A stretch of 64,000 bases of DNA from Burkholderia stagnalis (GTDB lineage: Bacteria > Pseudomonadota > Gammaproteobacteria > Burkholderiales > Burkholderiaceae), in contig NZ_CADESW010000019.1 in the NCBI RefSeq assembly GCF_902830275.1, forward strand, positions 1 through 64,000, in the 5' to 3' direction. The notes beneath the pieces were generated by a model, which saw nothing but the letters and a program-made list of their open reading frames with translations, was not told where the DNA came from and did not search any database. Numbering within the stretch: position 1 is the stretch's first letter; each line of letters opens with the position of its first letter. The position numbers were made by a program, and so were the translations under genes. Positions 50,775 to 62,231 of this stretch are shown piece by piece.

Positions 50775-53249
50775 TCACCGGTCCATCCAGTAGCGGCGCT
50801 GCGCATCGCGGTGACGTTCGAGCCCGAAGCCACCTTCCGCCGGCGCGACGTCGAACCGCACCGCGCCGTCGCGATCGGTGCGCGGCAACGGAATTCCGCG
50901 CCCCGCGTAGCGTGCGAGGACGGTCGGGTGCGGATGCCCGAAACGATTGCGATAGCCTACAGGAAAAGCCGCGGCGAGCGGCCCGACCGAGTCGAGGAAA
51001 GGCTCGGTCGACGACGAGCGGCTGCCGTGGTGCGGGACGATCAGGATCTGCGCGGCGAGCGCGTCGCGATCCGCGGCGATCAGCCGGCGCTCGACGCGCG
51101 CGTCGATGTCGCCCGTCAGCAGCGCGGACGTGCCGCCCGCGTCGACGCGCAGCACGCACGACTGCGCGTTCGTCGCGCCGCCGTTGGGGCCGCCTTCCGG
51201 CCAGAGCACCGTAAACGTCACGCCGTCCCAGTGCCAGCGCTGCCCCGCCGCGCACGGCACGAGGCTCGCGACGCCGGCCGCCCGCGCGTCGCGCCACAGC
51301 CGGTTGCCGGCCGGCATGCCGCCCAGCAGCTGGCGCACGTCGATGGCCGCCTGGACCGCGGCGGCGCCGCCGGCATGATCGGCATCCGCATGGCTCAACA
51401 TCAGCGTATCGAGCGTATGGAGACCGCGGGCGCGCAGGAACGGTACGACGATCCGCTCGCCGGCATGGGTCGATTCCGGCCCCGGTCCCGCGTCGAACAG
51501 CAGGGTTCGGCGCGCGGTCTCGACCAGCACCGACTCACCCTGCCCGACATCGAGCACGGTCAGCCGGAAGCCGCCTTCCGGCGGCCGGTCCGGCGCCGGC
51601 GCGACGAGCGGCAGCCACGTGAGCGGCGCCGCCCAGCGCAGCGGAAAGCCGCGCGGCAGCAGCGCCCATGCGACGCCCGCGCATGCGAGCAGCAGCACCG
51701 GCCAATCCGGCACCGGCAGCCAGAGCACGCTTCGCGGCCAGCCGGCCAGCCAGGCGAGCGCCGCCATCATCGGTTCGAGCGCCGCATGCGCGAGCCGGAA
51801 AGCGTACGCGTCGAGCGGCGCCGGCAGCGCGATGCCGGCCAGCACGACCGGCGTCACGACGCTGCCGACCCACGGAATCGCGAACGCGTTGGCGAGCGGC
51901 CCCGACACGGAAACCTGCGCGAACCATGCAACCGTCAACGGCGCGAGCCCGATCGTCACCGCATACTGCACGCGCGATGCTTCCATCACGCGCCGGGCGC
52001 CGCGCAGGCACACGGCGCGCAGGCGCTCGCGGAGCCCGCCGTCGGCCGGCGCGGCGCCGCTCGCGTGCACCGCGCGCCAGCCCGCAACGGCCAACAGGAT
52101 GACGGCGACCGCGCCGAACGACAGCCAGAAGCCGGCCGACAGCACCGCCCAGGGATCGGCCAGCAGCATGCCGCCGAGCGCCGCGCACAGCACCGACGAC
52201 GCCGGCACGCTGCGCCCCGCCAGATACGCGGCGCCACCGGCCGCGATCATCCACCACGCGCGCTGCGCCGGCACGTTGAAGCCGGCAAGCGCGGCGTACC
52301 CGAGCGACCCCGCCAATGCCGCGAGCGCGGCGACGTAAGGCGCGGGCACGACGAGCGCGGCCGCGTGCCGCCGCCAGCGGATACGCCGCCAGACCGCCGA
52401 CGCGAGCCCGCCCGCAAGGCCGCCGACCATGCCGACGTGCAGGCCCGAGATGGCGACGAGATGGCTGGTGCCGGTGTCGCGCAGCACGCGCCAGTCGTCG
52501 CCGCCGATGCCGGATTGATCGCCGATCGCGAGCGCGGCGACGATGCCGCGGTGCGGCGCATTCGCGCCGAGCGTCGCGACGATGCGCGCCCGCAACCCGT
52601 CGCGCAGCCGGTCGATCGATGCCTGGAGGCCGCGCGCTCGCGCGTCGAGCAACGCCGCCCGTCGCGAGTCGGCCACGTAGCCGAGCGCGCGGATTCCCGC
52701 GCCGAGCCATGCCGCCTCGACGTCGCGCACGCCGGGATTCGCCTCGCCATGCGGCCGCTTCAGCCGCACCGTCAGCCGCCAGCGCTGCGCGGCACGCACG
52801 TCCGGGACGGCCGCCGGCGCCGTGCGCGCGCCGTATGTGCGCCACGACAGCCGGATCAGCGGCGGGAAACGGGCGAGCCCCGCGTCGTTCGATTCGACCG
52901 CGAACAGAAACCGCGCGCCGTCGTCACCGACGGCCGGCAGCCCCTTGACCACGCCCGTCACCGTGATGTCGCGCCCTTCCCATTCGACCGGCAGGCCGTC
53001 GCGCAGCCGCCATTCGGCCCGCGCTGCCGCATAGCCGAAGCCCGCGACGCAGGCGGCGGCCACGCACAGCGCCCAGCCGGCCGCCACGGTCGCGCGGGTC
53101 CGCCGAGCGCGACGCGCGCACGCGATGCCCGCCACCGCAAACGCCGCCAGCGCGGCTGTGCCCACCAGCCATCCCGCGACGCCCGGCAGCGCCGGCTGCC
53201 GCTGCAGCACGACGACACCGAGCGCGAACGCCACCCACCACACGCGCAT
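50775..53249 (-). CDS. comEC: ComEC/Rec2-family DNA uptake channel protein
   Basis: 824 residues. Order of domains: N-terminal membrane segments and DUF4131 region (to about 215), the competence permease domain with about eight helices (about 225-530; TGTSHLVAISGLHVGMVGGL), then a metallo-beta-lactamase domain (about 560-800) with SHADADHAGG and VPHHGS. The protein imports single-stranded DNA across the inner membrane during transformation. A strong ribosome site (GAGGAGG) sets the ATG at 53249. Next to tatD, a nuclease often implicated in DNA uptake and repair. Confidence 0.9.
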   Translation of the reverse strand: MRVWWVAFALGVVVLQRQPALPGVAGWLVGTAALAAFAVAGIACARRARRTRATVAAGWALCVAAACVAGFGYAAARAEWRLRDGLPVEWEGRDITVTGVVKGLPAVGDDGARFLFAVESNDAGLARFPPLIRLSWRTYGARTAPAAVPDVRAAQRWRLTVRLKRPHGEANPGVRDVEAAWLGAGIRALGYVADSRRAALLDARARGLQASIDRLRDGLRARIVATLGANAPHRGIVAALAIGDQSGIGGDDWRVLRDTGTSHLVAISGLHVGMVGGLAGGLASAVWRRIRWRRHAAALVVPAPYVAALAALAGSLGYAALAGFNVPAQRAWWMIAAGGAAYLAGRSVPASSVLCAALGGMLLADPWAVLSAGFWLSFGAVAVILLAVAGWRAVHASGAAPADGGLRERLRAVCLRGARRVMEASRVQYAVTIGLAPLTVAWFAQVSVSGPLANAFAIPWVGSVVTPVVLAGIALPAPLDAYAFRLAHAALEPMMAALAWLAGWPRSVLWLPVPDWPVLLLACAGVAWALLPRGFPLRWAAPLTWLPLVAPAPDRPPEGGFRLTVLDVGQGESVLVETARRTLLFDAGPGPESTHAGERIVVPFLRARGLHTLDTLMLSHADADHAGGAAAVQAAIDVRQLLGGMPAGNRLWRDARAAGVASLVPCAAGQRWHWDGVTFTVLWPEGGPNGGATNAQSCVLRVDAGGTSALLTGDIDARVERRLIAADRDALAAQILIVPHHGSRSSSTEPFLDSVGPLAAAFPVGYRNRFGHPHPTVLARYAGRGIPLPRTDRDGAVRFDVAPAEGGFGLERHRDAQRRYWMDR

Positions 53250-53306
53250 TCCGCCTCCTCGCCAACCCGGCGGCGCCATCGCGAAACCGGCGCCTGCGGG
53301 AAACGA

Positions 53307-54095
53307 TTATGCGGACGAAAGCGCGAGACGGGGCAGCGCGGCGCGCGCGTTAGCCGAAGTGGATAGGGCCAGCGCGGACGCGTCGATGCCGCGCAGTTCG
53401 GCGAGCACGTCGCCGATGCGCGGCACCTGGTCCGGCGTATTGCGGGATTTGTACGCCCACTCGGGCGCGATGTCGGGCGCATCCGTCTCGACGACGAGCG
53501 CGTCGACGGGCAGCTGCGCCGCCAGCCGGCGGATCTGCAGCGCACGCCCGAACGTGACGTTGCCGCCGAAGCCGAGATGCAGGCCCTGCGCGAGATAGGC
53601 TTCGGCCTGCTGGAAACTGCCGTTGAATGCATGGGCGATGCCGCGCCGCACGCCGAAACGGCGCAGCCCCGCGAGCACGCGGTCCTGCGACTTGCGGACG
53701 TGGCACAGCACCGGCAGGTCGAACTCGCGCGCGAGCTTCAATTGGCCCTGGTAGAAGAATTGCTGCAGCGCCTCGTCGAGCCCCGGCACGAAATAGTCGA
53801 GCCCGATTTCGCCGATCGCGACGAAGCGCGGATCGTCGATGCTCGCCTCGATTTCCATGCGCAGCAGGTCGAGGTCGCCGTCGCGCGCATGCGGCGTGTA
53901 CATCGGATGGATGCCGAGCGCATAGACGGCCCCCGGCGTACGCTGCGCGAGTTCGCGCACCGTCGCGAAGTTGTCGCGTCCGACGCTCGGGATCACGATG
54001 CGCGACACGCCCGCTTCGCGCGCCGCCTGCGCGACCGCGTCACGGTCGGCGTCGAATTCGGCGGCATCGAGATGGCAGTGCGTATCGATCCACAT
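53307..54095 (-). CDS. TatD-family deoxyribonuclease
   Basis: 262 residues, a metal-dependent TIM-barrel hydrolase. Ligands appear in WIDTHCHLD, AIGEIGLDYF, LCHVRKSQDR, AHAFNGSF and VETDAPDIAP. TatD enzymes are 3'-5' exonucleases on DNA and RNA. The ATG at 54095 has GGTGA 8 nt upstream; an ATG at 54103 is possible but has no spacing for a ribosome site. It lies between lolD and comEC, all on the same strand. Confidence 0.9.
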   Translation of the reverse strand: MWIDTHCHLDAAEFDADRDAVAQAAREAGVSRIVIPSVGRDNFATVRELAQRTPGAVYALGIHPMYTPHARDGDLDLLRMEIEASIDDPRFVAIGEIGLDYFVPGLDEALQQFFYQGQLKLAREFDLPVLCHVRKSQDRVLAGLRRFGVRRGIAHAFNGSFQQAEAYLAQGLHLGFGGNVTFGRALQIRRLAAQLPVDALVVETDAPDIAPEWAYKSRNTPDQVPRIGDVLAELRGIDASALALSTSANARAALPRLALSSA

Positions 54096-54149
54096 GTCGG
54101 CATTCACCGGAGCGCCCCGTCGCGGATTGCGCCGGGGCAAGGGTTATCG

Positions 54150-54900
<751 letters not shown>

Positions 54901-54908
<8 letters not shown>

Positions 54909-56154
54909 AGCGCAGCGCCTCCGCCGGCTTCACCTTCGCGCCGCGCCAGCTCGGGTACAGCGTCGCGACGGCCGACAGCGCGAACGCGATCAGGCCGATC
55001 CTGATCACGTCGCTCGCGACGAGTTCGGACGGCAGTTCGCTGATGAAGTACACCGACGGCGGCAGGAACTGCACGCCGAACGCATGCTCGATCATCGGGA
55101 TCAGCCACGGGATGCTCCACGCGATCAGGCAGCCGAGCGCGACGCCGGTCGCGGTGCCGACGAAGCCGATCGTCACGCCCTGCACGACGAAGATCTTCAT
55201 GATCGAGCCGGGCTGCGCGCCGAGGGTGCGCAGGATCGCGATGTCGGCCTGCTTGTTGGTCACCGTCATCACGAGCGACGACACGAGGTTGAACGCGGCC
55301 ACCGCGATGATCAGCGTGAGGATGATGAACATCATCCGCTTCTCGATCTGCACGGCCGAGAACCAGGTCTTGTTCTGCTGCGTCCAGTCGCGGATGTACA
55401 GGCTGCCCGACAGCGAACGCGACAGCTCGAGCGCCACCTCGGGCGCCTTCTGCATGTCCGTCACCCGCAGCCGCACGCCGGTCGGCGCGCTCAGGCGGAA
55501 CAGCGCCTGCGCGTCGCGGATATCGATCATCGCGAGCGTGCTGTCGTATTCATAATGGCCGGACTCGAAGATGCCGACCACCGTGAACTGCTTGAGCCGC
55601 GGCATCATGCCGGCCGGCGTGATCGTGCCTTCGGGCGCGACGAGCGTGATCTTGTCGCCCACCGTCACGCCGAGATTGCCGGCGAGCGCGTCGCCGAGCA
55701 CGATGCCGAACTGGCCGGGCGCGAGCGCGGTGAGCCGGCCGGCCTTCATGTCCTTGCCGATGTCCGACACCTGCGGCTCGAGCGTCGGCTCGATGCCGCG
55801 CAGCATCACGCCGCTCACCGCGTCCTGGCGCGTCAGCAGCGCCTGCGCCTCGACGTACGGCGCCGCGCCGATCACCGACGGGTTGCGGCGCGCCTCCTGC
55901 GCGGTCAGCTGCCAGTTCGGCATCGAGCCGGTCGGCGAGAACACCTCGACGTGCGCGAGCACCGACAGCATCCGGTCGCGTACCTCTTTCTGGAAGCCGT
56001 TCATCACCGACAGCACGACGATCAGCGCCGCGACGCCGAGCGCGATGCCGAGCATCGAGACGAGGGCGATGAAGGAAATGAAGCCGTTGCCGGTCGTGCG
56101 TTTGCCGGCGCGCGTATAGCGCCAGCCGATCTGCCATTCGTACGGAAGTTTCAA
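54901..56154 (-). CDS. lolC: Lipoprotein-releasing ABC transporter permease LolC/E
   Basis: 417 residues from a TTG at 56154, preceded by AAAGGA at 6-8 nt; the frame upstream is artefactual. The start reads [20 protein letters not shown] after the initiator. Four membrane helices: one at about 25-50, then three in the C-terminal half (about 270-400), around a large periplasmic loop. It is the single LolC/LolE-type subunit here, so this looks like the LolF-type arrangement with one permease gene, paired with lolD downstream. Confidence 0.92.
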
Positions 56155-56304
56155 GCGAATCCTTTCTGCTGGTTGCGGCGTGGGGAGCGGCCCGCGATGG
56201 CGGTCGCCGCCCGGCCCGGGCGGGGACGAAAACCGCCGCCGGACGCAAGCGGGCCGTCGGCCCGCCCGATCACGCGCGCAGTTTGCCATACAATGCGCAC
56301 CATC

Positions 56305-57369
56305 ATGCACGACCGACGCCTCCATTTTCTCGTTCCGTTCGCGCTGCCGTCGGCGGCCGATGCGGCCTCGTCCCTGCACACGCTGGACAGCCCCGCGCTC
56401 GAAAAGTTGCTGTCGCGCGCGAGCCTCGTCGAACGCGTGGCCGGCGAGGACTTCCAGCGCACGCTGCCGCACGAGCGCTGGCTCGCCCGCCAGTTCGGCG
56501 CGGCCCAGGGCAGCGCCGCCGACGAGGCGCCGCTTGCCCCGTACATGCTGCTCGCCGACGGCGGCGAGCCCGGCGAGCACGCATGGGCCTGCGTCGAGCC
56601 CGTGCACGTCGAAATCGCGCACGACCACCTCGTGCTCGTCGATCCGGCCGCGCTCGCGCTGGACGACGGCGACGCAGCCGCGCTGCTCGCGGTCGCCCGC
56701 CCGCTGATCGAGGAACTCGGGGTCCGGCTCGAAGCGCCCCGGCCGACCCGCTGGTACCTGTCGAGCGAGCAGCTGCGCCATCTGGCCGGCGCCGCGCCGC
56801 TGCGCGCGAGCGGCCGCAACATCGAAATCTGGCTGCCGCACGAGGCGCACACCGGCGAACGCTCGCGGATGTGGATGAAGCTGCAGAACGAGGTGCAGAT
56901 GGCGTGGTTCCAGCATCCCGTCAACGAAGCCCGCGAGGCGCGCGGGCTGCCGGCCGTCAACTCGATCTGGTTTCACGCGCAGGGCACGCTGAAGCCCGTC
57001 GCCAAGCCGTTCGCGCGCGTGCTGTCCGCGGCGCCGGCGGCGCTCGGCCTCGCCCGCGCGGCCCGTGCCGACACCGGCGCGCCCCCCGCCGCGCTCGACG
57101 CGCTCGCACCCGCCGACGGCACAACCCTTGTCGAGCTGTCGACGCTCACCACCCCATTCATCGAACAGGACTGGGCACGCTGGCACGACGCGCTGGCCGC
57201 GCTGGAACGCGACTGGTTCGCGCCGGCCCTCGCCGCGCTGCAACGCGGCGAGCTGGCGAGCGTCGAGCTCACGCTGTGCGGCGACACCAGCTCCGCGACC
57301 CTGCGCGCGACGCGCGGCGACCTGCGCAAGTTCTGGCGCCGCCGCGCGATCGCGTCCCTGTTCGAATAA
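56305..57369 (+). CDS. RpfE-type regulatory / phosphoglycerate-mutase-like protein
   Basis: 354 residues. Starts [17 protein letters not shown], with an alternative ATG four codons earlier. The fold resembles cofactor-independent phosphoglycerate mutases in a loose way, and related proteins beside recJ in betaproteobacteria are labelled RpfE-type regulators. Segments such as [36 protein letters not shown], and [12 protein letters not shown] are conserved in that group. Function is not established. Its stop is 14 bp upstream of recJ, so they share a transcript. Confidence 0.7.
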   Translation: MHDRRLHFLVPFALPSAADAASSLHTLDSPALEKLLSRASLVERVAGEDFQRTLPHERWLARQFGAAQGSAADEAPLAPYMLLADGGEPGEHAWACVEPVHVEIAHDHLVLVDPAALALDDGDAAALLAVARPLIEELGVRLEAPRPTRWYLSSEQLRHLAGAAPLRASGRNIEIWLPHEAHTGERSRMWMKLQNEVQMAWFQHPVNEAREARGLPAVNSIWFHAQGTLKPVAKPFARVLSAAPAALGLARAARADTGAPPAALDALAPADGTTLVELSTLTTPFIEQDWARWHDALAALERDWFAPALAALQRGELASVELTLCGDTSSATLRATRGDLRKFWRRRAIASLFE

Positions 57370-57383
57370 AGAAGCGACCCAGC

Positions 57384-59081
57384 ATGACCCGCATCGTTAC
57401 CCGTTCCGTCGCGCCCGCCGACGCCGAGGCGCTTGCCCGCCACGGCCTGCACCCGGTGCTCGCGCGCCTGTATGCCGCGCGCGGCGTGCAATCCCCGACC
57501 GACATCGAGACCGCGCTCGCGCGGCTCGTCCCGCCCACCGAACTGAAAGGCTGCGCCGACGCGGCCGCGCTGCTCGCCGACGCGATCGCCGACAAGCGGC
57601 GCCTGCTCGTCGTCGCCGACTACGACTGCGACGGCGCGACCGCCTGCGCGGTCGCGGTGCGCGGGCTGCGGATGTTCGGCGCGCAGATCGACTACCTGGT
57701 GCCGAACCGCTTCGAGTACGGCTATGGCCTCACGCCCGAGATCGTCGAACTGGCGGCCGCGCGCAAGCCCGACCTGCTGATCACGGTCGACAACGGCATC
57801 GCCAGCGTCGCGGGCGTCGAAGCCGCAAACGCGCGCGGCATCGACGTGCTCGTGACCGACCACCACCTGCCCGGCGACGCGCTGCCGGCCGCACGCGCGA
57901 TCGTCAACCCGAACCAGCCGGGCTGCGCGTTCCCGAGCAAGCACATCGCCGGCGTCGGCGTGATGTTCTACGTGCTGCTCGCGCTGCGCGCCGAGCTGCG
58001 CCGCCGCGGCGCGTTCCCGAGCAAGGAAGCCGAGCCGCGCCTCGACGGCCTGCTCGACCTCGTCGCGCTCGGTACCGTCGCCGACGTCGTGCGGCTCGAC
58101 GGCAACAACCGCGTGCTGGTCGCGCAGGGGCTGCAGCGGATCCGCAACGGCCGGATGCAGCCGGGCATCGCCGCGCTGTTCCGCGCGGCCGCCCGCGACG
58201 CGCGCACCGCGTCGGGCTTCGATCTCGGCTTCGGCCTCGGGCCGCGGCTGAACGCGGCCGGCCGGCTGTCGGACATGTCGCTCGGCATCGAGTGCCTGAC
58301 CACCGACGACGTCGGCCGCGCGTGGGAGCTCGCGCAGCAGCTCGACACGATGAACCGCGAGCGCCGCGAAATCGAGGCCGGCATGCAGCAGCAGGCGCTC
58401 GCCGATCTCGCCGACGTCGATCCGGCCGACGCGTGCACGATCACCCTGTTCAACCCCGAATGGCACCAGGGCGTGATCGGCATCGTCGCCGGGCGCCTGA
58501 AGGAGAAATTCCACCGCCCGTCGTTCACGTTCGCGCACGCGGACGAGCAAGGCACGCGTGTCAAGGGCTCCGGCCGATCGATCCCCGGTTTCCACCTGCG
58601 CGACGCGCTCGACCTCGTGTCGAAGCGCGAGCCGGACCTGATCGTCGCGTTCGGCGGCCATGCGATGGCGGCCGGCCTGACGCTCGACACCGAGAACGTG
58701 CCGCGCTTCGCGGCCGCGTTCGAGGCCGTCGCGCGCGAATGGCTGTCCGACGACGCGCTCGCCCGCGTGATCGAGACCGACGGCGAGCTCGAGGATGCGT
58801 ACTTCACGCCGCAGTTCGTCGGGCTGCTCGACGAGGCCGTCTGGGGCCAGGGCTTTCCGGCCCCGCTTTTCTCCGGCGAATTCGACGTCGTGTCGCAGAG
58901 CCTCGTGAAGGAAAAGCACCTGAAGCTGCAGCTCGCGCGCGGCCGCCAGCGCTTCAACGCGATCTGGTTCAACCACACCGAGCCGCTGCCGGCGAGCGCG
59001 CTCATCGCGTACCGCCTCGTTGCCGACACGTGGAACGGCGTCACGCGCGTGCAATTGATCGTCGAGCACGCAGCGGCATAA
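57384..59081 (+). CDS. recJ: Single-stranded-DNA-specific exonuclease RecJ
   Basis: 565 residues. 5'-3' exonuclease in recombination and mismatch repair, and so functionally linked to MutS upstream. DHH motifs: [23 protein letters not shown], and [10 protein letters not shown] with the catalytic DHH; then DHHA1 domain with [15 protein letters not shown], and an OB fold near the end. Length normal. It starts the conserved recJ-prfB-lysS run. Confidence 0.95.
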   Translation: MTRIVTRSVAPADAEALARHGLHPVLARLYAARGVQSPTDIETALARLVPPTELKGCADAAALLADAIADKRRLLVVADYDCDGATACAVAVRGLRMFGAQIDYLVPNRFEYGYGLTPEIVELAAARKPDLLITVDNGIASVAGVEAANARGIDVLVTDHHLPGDALPAARAIVNPNQPGCAFPSKHIAGVGVMFYVLLALRAELRRRGAFPSKEAEPRLDGLLDLVALGTVADVVRLDGNNRVLVAQGLQRIRNGRMQPGIAALFRAAARDARTASGFDLGFGLGPRLNAAGRLSDMSLGIECLTTDDVGRAWELAQQLDTMNRERREIEAGMQQQALADLADVDPADACTITLFNPEWHQGVIGIVAGRLKEKFHRPSFTFAHADEQGTRVKGSGRSIPGFHLRDALDLVSKREPDLIVAFGGHAMAAGLTLDTENVPRFAAAFEAVAREWLSDDALARVIETDGELEDAYFTPQFVGLLDEAVWGQGFPAPLFSGEFDVVSQSLVKEKHLKLQLARGRQRFNAIWFNHTEPLPASALIAYRLVADTWNGVTRVQLIVEHAAA

Positions 59082-59166
59082 AGGAAGACGGGCGGGGAAG
59101 GCGCGAACACGCAAACGCCCCCCGCCGGCACCCTGAGCCGCCGTCCGGCCGACCCTCCCGATCGGC

Positions 59167-59172
59167 TATAAT
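59167..59172 (+). promoter_or_regulatory. Probable -10 box of prfB
   Basis: TATAAT, 37 bp before the prfB ATG in the 127-bp recJ-prfB gap. No good -35 at 16-18 bp is visible in the GC-rich upstream. It may give prfB-lysS their own transcript. Confidence 0.45.
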
Positions 59173-59208
59173 TCCGCTTTTTTACGAAGCACGAAAAGCG
59201 AAACGATC

Positions 59209-60313
59209 ATGGAAGCGGAACGTCTCAACGCGATCGAAAGCTCCCTGCTCGACCTGCGCAACCGCGCAGGCGAGCTTCGGGGGTATCTTTGACTACGACG
59301 CCAAAGCTGCGCGTCTGACCGAAGTCAACAAGGAACTCGAAGACCCGAACGTCTGGAACGATTCGAAGAACGCCCAGGCGCTCGGCCGCGAAAAGAAGCT
59401 GCTCGAAGGCGTCGTCACGACGCTGACGGCGCTCGATAGCGACCTGCGCGATGCGCTCGACCTGTTCGAGATGGCCCGCGAGGAAAACGACGAAGACACC
59501 CTCGTCGCATCGGAAGAAGACGCCGCGAAGCTCGAGGCGCGCGTGGGCGACATCGAGTTCCGCCGGATGTTCTCGAACCCGGCCGACCCGAACAACTGCT
59601 TCATCGACATCCAGGCCGGCGCCGGCGGCACCGAGGCGTGCGACTGGGCGTCGATGCTGCTGCGCCAGTACCTGCGCTACTGCGAGCGCAAGGGCTTCAA
59701 GGCCGAGGTGCTCGAAGAATCCGACGGCGACGTCGCCGGCATCAAGAACGCGACGGTCAAGGTGTCGGGCGAATACGCATACGGCTTCCTGCGCACCGAA
59801 ACGGGCATCCACCGCCTCGTGCGCAAGTCGCCGTTCGACTCGTCGGGCGGCCGCCACACGTCGTTCTCGTCGGTGTTCGTGTATCCGGAAATCGACGACT
59901 CGATCGAAGTCGAGGTCAACCCGGCCGACCTGCGCATCGACACGTACCGCGCATCGGGCGCGGGCGGCCAGCACATCAACAAGACCGACTCGGCGGTGCG
60001 GATCACGCACATGCCGACCGGCATCGTCGTGCAGTGCCAGAACGACCGCTCGCAGCACCGCAACCGCGCGGAAGCCATGGCGATGCTGAAGTCGCGCCTG
60101 TACGAAGCCGAGATGCGCAAGCGCCAGGCCGAGCAGGACAAGCTCGAATCGAGCAAGACCGACGTGGGCTGGGGCCACCAGATCCGCTCGTATGTGCTCG
60201 ACCAGAGCCGCGTGAAGGACCTGCGCACGAACGTCGAAATGAGCAACACGAAAGCGGTGCTCGACGGCGATCTCGACGACTTCATCAGCGCGAGCCTCAA
60301 ACAGGGCGTGTAA
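59209..60313 (+). CDS. prfB: Peptide chain release factor 2 (programmed +1 frameshift)
   Basis: 367 residues after the frameshift. Recognises UGA and UAA and releases peptides. The first 27 codons end at an in-frame TGA (59290-59292); translation then shifts +1 to continue with DYDAKAARL. Decoding motif SPF occurs in [14 protein letters not shown], and the catalytic GGQ in [12 protein letters not shown]. The C-terminus is normal. The gene is not broken: the shift is the known autoregulatory device. lysS follows 83 bp later. Confidence 0.97.
59278..59293 (+). promoter_or_regulatory. RF2 programmed frameshift site
   Basis: An internal Shine-Dalgarno-like CGGGGG lies 3 nt before CTT-TGA-C, the standard slippery codon and in-frame stop. 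Low RF2 leaves the TGA unread long enough for the ribosome to slip from CTT to TTT, so RF2 controls its own synthesis. The stop is codon 28, slightly later than in E. coli. Confidence 0.95.
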
Positions 60314-60396
60314 GCGCCGCGGCGCGGCCTGCCCGGGTCGCGCCGCCCTTGCCCTCCCCGTTTGCGTTGCCGCACCCACCCCGAATTCCGACCATC

Positions 60397-61923
60397 ATGA
60401 CCGAATCGACCCAAACGCAGCCCGCCGTCGCGGCGGACGAAAACCAGATCATCGCCGAGCGCCGCGAGAAGCTGCGCGCATTGCGCGAGCAAGGCGTCGC
60501 CTATCCGAACGACTTCCAGCCGACGCATCACGCAGCCGAGCTGCAGGCTAAATTCGCCGACTCGGACAAGGCCGCGCTCGAAGCGAACCCGGTCGAGGTA
60601 GCGGTCGCCGGCCGCATGATGCTCAAGCGCGTGATGGGCAAGGCGAGCTTCGCGACGGTGCAGGACGGTTCGGGCCAGATCCAGTTCTTCGTGACGCCGA
60701 ACGACGTCGGCGCGGAAACCTACGACGCGTTCAAGAAGTGGGATCTCGGCGACATCGTCGCGGCGCGCGGCGTGCTGTTCCGCACCAACAAGGGCGAGCT
60801 GTCGGTCCAGTGCAAGGAGCTGCGCCTGCTGTCGAAGGCGCTGCGCCCGCTGCCGGACAAGTTCCACGGCCTCGCCGACCAGGAAATGCGCTACCGCCAG
60901 CGCTACGTCGACCTGATCGTCACGCCGGAAACGCGCGACACGTTCCGCGCGCGCACCAAGACGATCACGTCGATCCGCAATTTCATGAGCAACGCCGACT
61001 TCATGGAAGTCGAGACGCCGATGCTGCACCCGATCCCGGGCGGCGCGGCCGCGAAGCCGTTCGTCACGCATCACAACGCGCTCGACATGCAGATGTTCCT
61101 GCGCATCGCGCCGGAGCTGTACCTGAAGCGGCTGATCGTCGGCGGCTTCGAGCGCGTGTTCGAAATCAACCGGAATTTCCGTAACGAGGGCGTGTCGCCG
61201 CGCCACAATCCGGAATTCACGATGATGGAGTTCTACGCCGCGTACACCGATTACCGCTGGCTGATGGACTTCACCGAGCAGCTGATCCGCCAGGCGGCGA
61301 TCGACGCGCTCGGCACCGCGACGATCCAGTACCAGGGGCGCGAGCTCGACCTCGCGAAGCCGTTCCACCGCCTGACGATCACGCAGGCGATCCAGAAGTA
61401 CGCCCCGCAGTACACCGACGGCCAGCTGTCGGACGACGCGTACCTGCGCAGCGAACTAAAGCGCCTCGGCGTCGACGTCACGCAGCCGGCGTTCCTGAAC
61501 GCGGGCATCGGCGCACTGCAGCTCGCGCTGTTCGAGGAAACCGCCGAAGCGCAGCTGTGGGAGCCGACCTACATCATCGACTACCCGGTCGAGGTGTCGC
61601 CGCTTGCACGCGCCTCGGACACGGTGCCGGGCATCACCGAGCGCTTCGAGCTGTTCATGACCGGCCGCGAAATCGCGAACGGCTTCTCCGAGCTGAACGA
61701 TCCGGAAGACCAGGCCGCGCGCTTCAAGAAGCAGGTCGAGCAAAAGGATGCGGGCGACGAGGAAGCGATGTTCTTCGACGCCGACTACATCCGCGCGCTC
61801 GAATACGGGATGCCTCCGACAGGCGGCTGCGGGATCGGCATCGACCGTCTCGTGATGCTGCTGACCGACAGCCCGACGATCCGCGACGTGCTGCTGTTCC
61901 CCCACCTTCGCCGCGAAGACTGA
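60397..61923 (+). CDS. lysS: Lysyl-tRNA synthetase, class II
   Basis: 508 residues. The N-terminal OB-fold anticodon domain (about 65-165) is followed by the class II core. Motif 2 is [20 protein letters not shown] and motif 3 [13 protein letters not shown]; motif 1 includes [16 protein letters not shown]. Follows prfB as in E. coli. A terminator hairpin follows. Length normal. Confidence 0.96.
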   Translation: MTESTQTQPAVAADENQIIAERREKLRALREQGVAYPNDFQPTHHAAELQAKFADSDKAALEANPVEVAVAGRMMLKRVMGKASFATVQDGSGQIQFFVTPNDVGAETYDAFKKWDLGDIVAARGVLFRTNKGELSVQCKELRLLSKALRPLPDKFHGLADQEMRYRQRYVDLIVTPETRDTFRARTKTITSIRNFMSNADFMEVETPMLHPIPGGAAAKPFVTHHNALDMQMFLRIAPELYLKRLIVGGFERVFEINRNFRNEGVSPRHNPEFTMMEFYAAYTDYRWLMDFTEQLIRQAAIDALGTATIQYQGRELDLAKPFHRLTITQAIQKYAPQYTDGQLSDDAYLRSELKRLGVDVTQPAFLNAGIGALQLALFEETAEAQLWEPTYIIDYPVEVSPLARASDTVPGITERFELFMTGREIANGFSELNDPEDQAARFKKQVEQKDAGDEEAMFFDADYIRALEYGMPPTGGCGIGIDRLVMLLTDSPTIRDVLLFPHLRRED

Positions 61924-61930
61924 CCCGCTT

Positions 61931-61958
61931 CGCCTGCGCGCCCTGCGGCGCGCAGGCG
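61931..61958 (+). terminator. Strong hairpin after lysS
   Basis: Perfect 12-bp stem CGCCTGCGCGCC / GGCGCGCAGGCG with a 4-nt loop, 7 bp after the lysS stop. The T-run is weak (CTTTG), so efficiency is uncertain. Confidence 0.65.
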
Positions 61959-62231
61959 ACAGCTTTGTAACCGCGCGTAAATCCTGCCTGCCGGCACTCG
62001 CCGGCAGCCGATCCTCCCCCGTTTTATCTCCTCGCCGATTCGGCCTCTCCTGGGTTTTCCCGGTGCCGACGGACGTTTTCCCGCTGCGAATCGTTACAAC
62101 TTGATACGGCGGCTCGCTCGCGCCTGGACGACACTGCCTTTGCAAAATAAACGCACGATCGCGTGCGAGCTTTGCATGGGACCGACACAAGCGCCGAGGC
62201 GCCCACTCCGGTCGACATAGGAGAGCAAAAA
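61959..62231. other. Intergenic leader of the glycine-zipper gene
   Basis: 273 bp with no gene after the lysS hairpin. It includes a mildly AT-rich stretch (TTTGCAAAATAAACG near 62135-62155), a candidate promoter for the next gene, and ends with GGAGAG before its ATG. No clear -35/-10 pair. Confidence 0.4.

Noticed and set aside
59209-59292. Early TGA in prfB as a sign of a pseudogene
   Set aside because: It is the known RF2 programmed +1 frameshift with the expected internal Shine-Dalgarno and CTT-TGA-C.
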